Source: Gemmatimonadota bacterium (lineage in GTDB: Bacteria > Gemmatimonadota > Gemmatimonadetes > Longimicrobiales > Gaopeijiaceae). From it: DNA of 51,080 nt. The first letter of the stretch is position 1, and each line of letters opens with the position of its first letter. This document shows, piece by piece, positions 23,689-33,021 of the stretch. The notes beneath the pieces were generated by a model, which did no database searches, was not told where the DNA came from, and saw only the letters and a list, made by a program, of their open reading frames with translations. The DNA lies in assembly GCA_029879725.1 (NCBI GenBank), contig JAOUPR010000017.1, positions 1 through 51,080 of the forward strand, in the 5' to 3' direction. Position numbers and translations under genes: made by a program.

Positions 23689-26117
23689 CCCGCGCGCTCT
23701 ACACGGCTCCGGGCCCCTCGCGTCTTCCGGCCCTCGATGCGTCCGCGGTGGTGGGCGCGATGGGCGGCGCGGTGGGTGGGGTGGAAGCACGCGAAGCCAC
23801 GCGGCCGGCCGGCGCGTCGCCGGGTGAGGTGGCGGTTCGGGCGGTGGAGGTCACGGTGGAGGGAGTGGTCCAGGGCGTGGGGTTCCGCCCCTTCGTGCAC
23901 CGCCTGGCGCTTCGGCACCACATTGCCGGTTGGGTGCGCAACGAGGCCGGGGCGGTGCGGGTGGTGGCTCAGGGGACGCCCGCCGAGGTGGGGGCGTTCC
24001 TCGCGGAGCTCCGCGGCGACATCCCTCCCCTGGCGCGGATACGGAGCTTCGAAGTTCGGGACGTTCCCCCGCGTGCCCTCGAGGGCTTCCGGGTACTGCG
24101 GAGCCGGACGTCCCCGGTGGGGAGGCTCCCGGTTTCCCCCGACGTGGCGGTGTGCCCCGCGTGCGCCGCGGAGATGGGCGATCCCACGAATCGGCGGTAC
24201 CGCTACCCGTTCATCACCTGCACGGACTGCGGGCCCCGCTTCACGGTCATCGAGTCCATGCCGTACGACCGCGAGCGGAGCACGATGCGGGCCTTCGCCC
24301 AGTGTCCGGCGTGCCTCGCCGAATACGCCGATCCCGGCGACCGGCGGTACCATTCGGAGACCAACTCGTGTCCGGAGTGCGGGCCCTCGGTGTGGATGGA
24401 GACGCGCGGCGGCAAGGAGGTCGCGCGGGGAGACGCGGCCATCGTGGAGGCGGGTGGGCTCCTGGGCGAGGGCGCCGTTCTTGCGGTTCGAGGACTCGGC
24501 GGCTTCCACCTCGCCGCCGATGCCGGGAACGAGCGGGCGGTGGAGCTCCTCCGGCGCAGGAAGGGGCGCGACGCCAAGCCCCTGGCGGTGATGGTGGCGG
24601 ATCTCGACGGCGCGCGACGGATCGCGTGGACGTCTCCCGATGAGGAGGCGCTCCTGACGGGGCGCGAGCGGCCCATCGTGGTTCTGCGGAGGAGGCGCGC
24701 GAGCGGTCTCGCTTCCGGGGTGGCGCCGGGGCTCGACTCGGTCGGGGTCATGCTCGCCTACACGCCGCTCCACCACCTCCTCCTGGAGGCCGTGGCGGGG
24801 CGCCCCCTGGTGATGACCAGCGGGAACGTGAGTGAGGAGCCCATCGCCATTTCCAATGAGGAGGCACGGGAGCGCCTCGCCTCCATCGCCGACCATTTCC
24901 TCCTCCACGACCGGGAGATCGTGGCGCGGTACGACGATTCGCTGGTGCGCGTGGCCGACGGAGCACCGGTGTTCCTCCGGCGCTCGCGGGGGTACGCGCC
25001 CCTTCCCGTCCCCCTCCCCGTCCCCGTGGAGGGCACCGTCCTCGCGGTGGGGCCGCACCTGAAGAACACCTTCACGCTGGCCCACGGACGCGACGCGTAC
25101 GTGAGCCAGCACGTCGGGGATCTGGAGAACCTGGAGACGCTGGAGCACTATCAGGACGCCATGGAGCGTTTCCATCGGCTCTTCCGCCTGGACCCGGGAT
25201 GGGTCGTGCGTGACCTCCACCCCGGATACCTCTCCACGCGCCTGGCCGACGAGTCGGGGATTTCCGAGCTTCCGCCCGTGCAGCACCACCATGCCCACGT
25301 CGCCGCCGTGGCCGGCGAGCACGGGGTGACGGAGCCCGTTCTGGGGCTCGCCTTCGACGGGACGGGATACGGAGACGACGGGCGGGTGTGGGGGTGCGAG
25401 TTCCTGGTGGCCGACCTGACGGCGTACGTGCGCGTGGCCCACCTCCGATACGCCCCGCTCCCCGGAGGAGAGCGTGCGGTGCGCGCCCCGTGGCGCTCCC
25501 TCCTGGGATACCTGTCGTTGGACGGGGAAGACGGGGAGCGAGCGTTCTTGGACGTGCCCCCCTCCGAGCTGGCCGTGGCCCGTCGGCAGATCTGCCGGGG
25601 GGTGAACGCCCCCGAAGCGTCCTCCATGGGGCGGCTCTTCGACGCGGCGGCGGCGGCACTGGGCGTGCGCGCGGAGTCGGCGTACGAGGCCCAGGCCGCC
25701 ATGGAGCTCGAGGGGCTGGCCGCCCGCGTGGGAGGGGATCCGGCCGAGGCCGACCCGCTCCCGTTCCCGGTGACGAGGGAATACGATCCCGTGCTCGCTC
25801 TCGACCCGGTACCCCTCCTCACGGCCCTCCTGCGCGAGCGGTGGGGGGGAACTCCGGTGGAGTCGCTGGCGGCTCGCTTCCACGGGAGCGTGGTCCGCGG
25901 GGTGTCCGGCCTCGCCCTGGAACTCTGTTCACGCCACGGCCTCGGGACCGTGGCCCTGGGGGGAGGGTGTTTCCAGAACGCCCTCCTCCTCTCGTCTCTC
26001 CGCCGTCGCCTGGAGGTGGGCGGCGTGAGGGTGCTCGTGCCCCGCGCCCTCGGTCCCAACGACGGCGCGGTGAGCTACGGCCAGGCGGTGATTGCCGCTG
26101 CCCGCATGAACCACTGA
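23685..26117 (+). CDS. hypF: HypF carbamoyltransferase for cyanide ligand synthesis
   Basis: An 810-residue protein with all four HypF domains: acylphosphatase-like (about 51-140, VEGVVQGVGFRPFVHRLA), two zinc-finger pairs with eight cysteines (157, 160, 179, 182, 207, 210, 229, 232), a Sua5/YrdC-like domain (about 250-430, KPLAVM and TSGN) and a Kae1-like domain with HHHAH near 535. It makes carbamoyl-adenylate and transfers the carbamoyl group to HypE. The GTG at 23685 shares bases with the hypB stop (GTGA); an ATG at 23760 is an alternative, since the first 50 residues are not conserved family sequence. hypC follows 14 bases downstream. Confidence 0.94.
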   Translation: MTRALYTAPGPSRLPALDASAVVGAMGGAVGGVEAREATRPAGASPGEVAVRAVEVTVEGVVQGVGFRPFVHRLALRHHIAGWVRNEAGAVRVVAQGTPAEVGAFLAELRGDIPPLARIRSFEVRDVPPRALEGFRVLRSRTSPVGRLPVSPDVAVCPACAAEMGDPTNRRYRYPFITCTDCGPRFTVIESMPYDRERSTMRAFAQCPACLAEYADPGDRRYHSETNSCPECGPSVWMETRGGKEVARGDAAIVEAGGLLGEGAVLAVRGLGGFHLAADAGNERAVELLRRRKGRDAKPLAVMVADLDGARRIAWTSPDEEALLTGRERPIVVLRRRRASGLASGVAPGLDSVGVMLAYTPLHHLLLEAVAGRPLVMTSGNVSEEPIAISNEEARERLASIADHFLLHDREIVARYDDSLVRVADGAPVFLRRSRGYAPLPVPLPVPVEGTVLAVGPHLKNTFTLAHGRDAYVSQHVGDLENLETLEHYQDAMERFHRLFRLDPGWVVRDLHPGYLSTRLADESGISELPPVQHHHAHVAAVAGEHGVTEPVLGLAFDGTGYGDDGRVWGCEFLVADLTAYVRVAHLRYAPLPGGERAVRAPWRSLLGYLSLDGEDGERAFLDVPPSELAVARRQICRGVNAPEASSMGRLFDAAAAALGVRAESAYEAQAAMELEGLAARVGGDPAEADPLPFPVTREYDPVLALDPVPLLTALLRERWGGTPVESLAARFHGSVVRGVSGLALELCSRHGLGTVALGGGCFQNALLLSSLRRRLEVGGVRVLVPRALGPNDGAVSYGQAVIAAARMNH

Positions 26118-26131
26118 CCAGGAGGTATGCC

Positions 26132-26412
26132 ATGTGTCTCGGGATCCCGGGAAGGATCGTCGACCGGAGGGATGACGCCGGCCTCCCCGTGGGGACGGTG
26201 GACTTCGGTGGAGTGCGCCGGGAGGTCTGCCTGGCCTACGTGGCGGACGAAGCCTCGGTGGGCGACTACGTGGTGGTCCACGTGGGATTCGCCATCTCGA
26301 AGGTGGACGAGGAGGAGGCGCACCGGACCTTCCAGGTCCTCCGGGAGATGAGCCAGCTCGACGAGCTGGATTGGATGGCCGATCTGGCGGACGCCGCCGA
26401 AGGAGTCCAGCC

Positions 26413-26416
<4 letters not shown>
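26132..26416 (+). CDS. hypC: HypC hydrogenase assembly chaperone
   Basis: A 94-residue protein starting [10 protein letters not shown]; Cys2 is the residue that holds the Fe(CN)2CO precursor and binds the large subunit. The small beta-barrel follows ([37 protein letters not shown]) and a C-terminal helix. It is slightly longer than most HypC. GGAGG lies six bases before ATG 26132. Its stop overlaps the hypD GTG. Confidence 0.95.
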
Positions 26417-27522
<1,106 letters not shown>

Positions 27523-27523
27523 C

Positions 27524-28597
27524 ATGGCCACCGTGATCCCGGTCCGGCCCCGGACCATCCAGGGCGTGGCGTGCCCGGTCCCCCTTCCCACCCACGACCG
27601 CGTTCAGCTCGGACACGGGTCCGGTGGGAAGATGAGCGCCCTCCTCCTGAAGGAGCGGTTCCTGCCGCGCTTCGGGAACCGCTACCTCGACGCGCTGGGC
27701 GACGGGGCCCTCGTTCCGGTGGAGGGGGGCGAGGTCGTCCTGTCCACCGACACCTTCGTGGTGAGCCCATTGGAGTTTCCCGGTGGAAACATCGGCCACC
27801 TGGCGGTGCACGGCACGGTGAACGACCTGGCCATGATGGGCGCCGCACCCCGGTACCTCTCCGCGGGGTTCGTCCTGGAGGAGGGGCTGCCCTTCGAAGT
27901 CCTGGACCGGATCCTGGACGCCATGGCCGGCGCGGCTGCCGCGTGCGGCGTGGAGGTGGTTACGGGCGACACCAAGGTGGTGGACCGGGGAAAGGCCGAC
28001 GGGCTCTTCGTGAACACGACCGGTGTGGGTTTCCTCCACGATGGCTTCCGCCCTTCGCCCTCCCGGGCGCGGCCGGGAGACGCCGTCCTGGTGAGCGGGC
28101 CGTTGGCCCGCCACGGGATGGCTGTCATGGCCGTGCGGGAGGGGCTGGAGTTCGACGCCGACATCGAGAGCGACACGGCCTCGCTGGTGCCGTTGGTGGA
28201 CGCCCTTCGCGTGGCGGTGGGCGACGCGGTGCACGTGCTGCGCGACGCCACCCGGGGTGGGCTCGCCTCGGCGATCAACGAGATCGCCGGTGCCTCCCGG
28301 GTGGGGGTGGAGCTCTCCGGTGCGCTTCCCGTTCCGTCCGCGGTGGAGGCCGCCTGCGAGATGTTGGGGCTGGACCCCCTCTACGTGGCCAACGAGGGGG
28401 TTCTGGTGGCCTTCGTGGCCCCGGAGGCGGAGGACGCGGCCCTGGCGGCGCTCCGTTCCCACGCGGTGGGCGCATCCGCCATGCGGGTGGGCAGGGTGGT
28501 GGAGGATCACCCCGGGATGGTCGTGCTCCGCACGGGGCTCGGGGGTACGCGGGTGGTGGACATGTTGCCCGGGGACCAGCTTCCCCGGATCTGTTGA
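27524..28597 (+). CDS. hypE: HypE thiocarbamate dehydratase
   Basis: A 357-residue PurM-like enzyme: LGHGSGGKMSALLLKERF near the start, GGNIGHLAVHGTVNDLAMMG, VTGDTKVV and DATRGGLASAINEIA. It ends in PRIC with the C-terminal cysteine (C357) that accepts the carbamoyl group from HypF and is dehydrated to thiocyanate, the source of cyanide ligands. ATG at 27524 is one base after the hypD stop, with GGAGGAG upstream. The last of the standard hyp genes. Confidence 0.95.
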   Translation: MATVIPVRPRTIQGVACPVPLPTHDRVQLGHGSGGKMSALLLKERFLPRFGNRYLDALGDGALVPVEGGEVVLSTDTFVVSPLEFPGGNIGHLAVHGTVNDLAMMGAAPRYLSAGFVLEEGLPFEVLDRILDAMAGAAAACGVEVVTGDTKVVDRGKADGLFVNTTGVGFLHDGFRPSPSRARPGDAVLVSGPLARHGMAVMAVREGLEFDADIESDTASLVPLVDALRVAVGDAVHVLRDATRGGLASAINEIAGASRVGVELSGALPVPSAVEAACEMLGLDPLYVANEGVLVAFVAPEAEDAALAALRSHAVGASAMRVGRVVEDHPGMVVLRTGLGGTRVVDMLPGDQLPRIC

Positions 28598-28611
28598 AGA
28601 GAGGAGGAGAC

Positions 28612-28842
28612 ATGAAGAACGTTCTCGGCCGGGCGGCCGGCCTGGCGGGCGGCGCGTCCATCCTGATCCCCGGGGTGCTCCACGCCCACGACGGCCACGC
28701 GGGACATCACGGGTGGCTCGTGGGCGCGGTGCAACCCCTTCTGAGCCTCGATCACTTCCTCGCGGGCGTGTTCGTCGCCGGGGGGGGCTCGGCGGCGCTG
28801 CGGGTGGCGCTACGGGCGTACCGGAGCGTGCGGGAACGCTGA
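28612..28842 (+). CDS. Truncated HupE/UreJ-like protein
   Basis: A 76-residue protein with a signal peptide or first helix (about 5-24), a His-rich stretch HAHDGHAGHH (24-33) and GWLVGAVQPLLSLDHFLAGVFVAGG. In HupE/UreJ nickel permeases (about 200 residues, six to seven helices) the mature N-terminus has the same H-x-G-H ... H-P-L-x-G-L-D-H-L-L pattern. Here the first proline helix keeps LDHFLAG, then the protein ends after a basic tail (ALRAYRSVRER). GAGGAGGAG precedes ATG 28612, so it is translated. Either a decayed nickel permease or a small nickel-binding membrane peptide; it closes the hydrogenase operon. Confidence 0.6.
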   Translation: MKNVLGRAAGLAGGASILIPGVLHAHDGHAGHHGWLVGAVQPLLSLDHFLAGVFVAGGGSAALRVALRAYRSVRER

Positions 28843-28846
28843 CCCA

Positions 28847-28888
28847 GGGGGGAGAAGGGGGGGAGGGGAGGGGAGCGCCGCGCGCTCC
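28847..28888. terminator. G-run tract plus hairpin between convergent genes
   Basis: Four G-runs lie on the plus strand at 28847-28852 (6), 28857-28863 (7), 28865-28868 (4) and 28870-28873 (4), which fits an intramolecular G-quadruplex. GGAGCGC (28872-28878) pairs with GCGCTCC (28882-28888). It ends the hydrogenase operon (stop 28842) and faces the minus-strand gene that stops at 28907. No U-tract. Confidence 0.55.
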
Positions 28889-28906
28889 GTCTCCCCCACC
28901 ATCACC

Positions 28907-29773
28907 TCAGAATTTCAGTACCCGGGTCACGTTGAAGCCGAGGCGCCACTCGCCCGCGCTGAACTCGAAGGGCGTGCCCCCGAGGAACTGCGTGGGGTTC
29001 ATCCGCGCGCTGTTCGTGAGGATGAGCTTGAAGAAGTGGCCGCCGGTCTCGAGCTCGATGCCGAAGGTGCCGGCGTCGTGGCCCAGATCCGGGCGGTCCT
29101 CGCTGACGAGCCACTCGGCCAGGAGGCTCGCCTGGTCGGACAGGTAGAGCTGTCCGGAAAGGCCGAGCGCGAAGGCCGTCTCCGCATCGATGTCCGCGAT
29201 GCGCGGGTTGTTCAGGAGCGTCGGCGTCACACCCAGGGCCAGCCGCTCCCCGAGGAGCGCGTCGACGATGAGCTGCGCGTAGGCCTGCCGTTCGTTGTCT
29301 TCGATGCCGAAGACCGCGGGCGTCTCGGTGTTCCAGGCGACCCCGGCGTTGAGCGCAGCCATGACCGGGATGCCCCCGGCGCGGGATGCGAGCACCCTGA
29401 CCTTCGCCGAGAGGTCGAGGTTGTCCTGGAGATTGCTCCGCGTGATCCCCAGCATCGCGTTGTCCGCTACGGCGTAGGAGAGCGCCAGTCTGTTGTACAC
29501 GGGCCCGTCGAGCCCCCAGAGCGCGCCGGCGCCGTCCGACACGGCGGGGAGGAAGCGGTGCGAGATCTCGAAGAGCCATTCCCCACGCCCCAGCGTCTCC
29601 GCGGTGGGGAGGTTGGCCGACTGGGTGGAGTGGAAGACCGTCACGGGCACCTCGGTGGGCGCCCCGCTCCGCTGCCAGCGGGCCGTCCGTTCCTGGGCGC
29701 CCACGCCCGGCGGGAGAAGAAGGATCAGGACCGTGGCCGGAATCAGGAATCGTGTCATCTGTGGGATACTCAT
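28907..29773 (-). CDS. Outer-membrane beta-barrel protein, DUF5777-like
   Basis: A 288-residue exported protein with a signal peptide (MTRFLIPATVLILLLPPGVGAQ after five leading residues; here the segment from residue 6). The mature part has LPTAETLGRGEWLFEISHRFLP, YNRLALSYAVADNAMLGITRSNLQDNL in sequence and ends with the strand WRLGFNVTRVLKF, an outer-membrane barrel terminus. This resembles the DUF5777 barrel family as I remember it, not verified. ATG at 29773 overlaps the YceI gene stop by four bases, so the three genes from 30808 down form one operon. Role unknown; possibly lipid or redox related through its neighbours. Confidence 0.65.
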   Translation of the reverse strand: MSIPQMTRFLIPATVLILLLPPGVGAQERTARWQRSGAPTEVPVTVFHSTQSANLPTAETLGRGEWLFEISHRFLPAVSDGAGALWGLDGPVYNRLALSYAVADNAMLGITRSNLQDNLDLSAKVRVLASRAGGIPVMAALNAGVAWNTETPAVFGIEDNERQAYAQLIVDALLGERLALGVTPTLLNNPRIADIDAETAFALGLSGQLYLSDQASLLAEWLVSEDRPDLGHDAGTFGIELETGGHFFKLILTNSARMNPTQFLGGTPFEFSAGEWRLGFNVTRVLKF

Positions 29774-30387
29774 CGTTCTGGGGTCGCCGGGAGGACGGTG
29801 AACTCCACCTCCAGGCGGATCTCGTTGGCCAGCTTCAGGAACATGACGCTGGGGATTTCGATGTCGTGGTCCGAGAGGAGCACCTGGAAGTCGCAGCGGG
29901 CCCGGTATCCTTCACCCCGTGCCTCGACTTCGCAGGGAACCTCCACCTCGCGGGTGACGCCGTGGATGGAGAGCTTTCCCCGCGAGGACACGGCGAACCG
30001 CCCATCACCGACCACCTCGGTCGCGACGATCCTTCCCTCGTAGGAAGCATACGGGTGATCCCGTACCTCGAGGTAGTTGTCCCGCATGTGGCGATCGCGG
30101 AGTCCGATTCCGGTATCCAGGCTGGCCAGGTCCACTTCCAGGTAGAACCCGGTGTCGTCTCCGCCGGTTTCGGGAGTGAGCCTCTCGCCGTCGAGCAGGA
30201 CGTACCCGTCCACGCGGTCGGTCACGCCCTCGAACTCCTCGATGGAGGCCCTGGACCGGAACGTCACCCGGTTTTCTCCCTCGCGGTCGACGTGATACTC
30301 CTGTGCCGACACGCCGGCACTCCCGGCGGCGAGGAACCACGCCAGGAGGCCGACCCGCCCCAGGCGCCCGTCAGTTGTTCTTGGCAC
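29770..30387 (-). CDS. YceI-family periplasmic lipid-binding-like protein
   Basis: A 205-residue protein with a signal peptide (VGLLAWFLAAGSAGVSAQ), then YceI features: an early V-x-F-x-S-x-A-x-x-x-x-F pattern (NRVTFRSRASIEEFEGVTDR), LASLDTGIGLRDRHMRDNYLEV (the conserved D-x-R-x-x-H-M-x), HPYASYEG and GKLSIHGVTREVEVP. YceI proteins are lipocalin-like barrels that bind isoprenoids or quinone-like lipids. It is slightly long. The GTG start at 30387 lies inside the 3' end of the upstream cytochrome-like gene (17-base overlap) without a strong binding site, so the start is less certain. Confidence 0.88.
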   Translation of the reverse strand: MPRTTDGRLGRVGLLAWFLAAGSAGVSAQEYHVDREGENRVTFRSRASIEEFEGVTDRVDGYVLLDGERLTPETGGDDTGFYLEVDLASLDTGIGLRDRHMRDNYLEVRDHPYASYEGRIVATEVVGDGRFAVSSRGKLSIHGVTREVEVPCEVEARGEGYRARCDFQVLLSDHDIEIPSVMFLKLANEIRLEVEFTVLPATPER

Positions 30388-30808
30388 CCTGATTGATCCA
30401 GTTCTTCACGTTGGACATGTCCGTGGCATCCAGGTACGGTCCGCCCACGGGCATGCGCGCCCCCGTGCCGGACGCGCCTTCCAGCCGCTTGACCAGGTAG
30501 CTGTTGATCGCGCTCCCCGGAACCACCAGGGTGTCGCCGGTGGTGGCGACCCGGTTCACGAGGTTGGAGTAGGACACCGCGGCCGTGGAGAGGGTCAGGC
30601 CGCCCTGGGTGCCACCGTGGCAGTTGCTCGCCGTGCACCCCGTGCGGGTCAGGATCTCCATCACGTCGGTGGAGAAGGACGGGTCCGTCTTCACCGTCCG
30701 GGTATCGTTGTTGTTGTTCCCACCGGGGTCCGTGGGACTGTCTCCCCCACATCCCCCCGCCAGGATGGCGAGGGTGAACGCGATTCCTCCAAACACACGA
30801 CGGCTCAT
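30371..30808 (-). CDS. c-type cytochrome-like lipoprotein with a CX4CH motif
   Basis: A 145-residue lipoprotein: lipobox LAGGC (C20), a low-complexity GGNNNN linker, then a cytochrome-like domain: FSTDVMEILTRTGCTASNCHG with C58, C63 and H64 (CX4CH, not CX2CH), GGLTLSTA, VVPGSAINSYLVKRL, ARMPVGG (M119 as a possible sixth haem ligand) and VKNWINQGA at the end. That layout matches the planctomycete-type cytochrome domain. It is an outer- or inner-membrane-tethered electron carrier if haem is attached. ATG at 30808 has GAGGAA upstream. Co-operonic with the YceI gene. Confidence 0.75.
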   Translation of the reverse strand: MSRRVFGGIAFTLAILAGGCGGDSPTDPGGNNNNDTRTVKTDPSFSTDVMEILTRTGCTASNCHGGTQGGLTLSTAAVSYSNLVNRVATTGDTLVVPGSAINSYLVKRLEGASGTGARMPVGGPYLDATDMSNVKNWINQGAKNN

Positions 30809-30849
30809 GAAGCGTTCCTCGTTCAGGGTTGTCTGGGGGGGAAATGCGG

Positions 30850-30871
30850 AATGTTTTAGTTTAAACCAAAA
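30850..30871 (-). promoter_or_regulatory. AT-rich island, candidate promoter of the cytochrome/YceI operon
   Basis: A 22-base A/T-rich stretch in otherwise GC-rich DNA, 40-60 bases upstream of the cytochrome gene start at 30808. On the minus strand it reads TTTTGGTTTAAACTAAAAC, with a TAAACT -10-like hexamer and the palindrome GTTTAAAC (30859-30866). Confidence 0.35.
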
Positions 30872-30979
30872 TGCCTTCCCGGGTTCCCCGTCGCCAGAGT
30901 GTTCTCGCCCGAGGGCTTCCGGGCTCCCCGGGTGGCGGGACGGAGTGGGGTGGAGGACGCCCCGTGGGGGAGGGGGGTG

Positions 30980-31012
30980 GGAGGGCACGCCGGCCGGCCC
31001 GGAGTGCCCTCC
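30980..31012 (-). terminator. Hairpin downstream of gdhA
   Basis: GGAGGGCAC (30980-30988) pairs with GTGCCCTCC (31004-31012) across a 15-base loop that can itself pair (CCGGCC with GGCCGG). It starts eight bases after the gdhA stop on the minus strand. No U-tract. Confidence 0.55.
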
Positions 31013-31019
31013 GCGACGG

Positions 31020-33018
<1,999 letters not shown>

Positions 33019-33021
33019 TGC

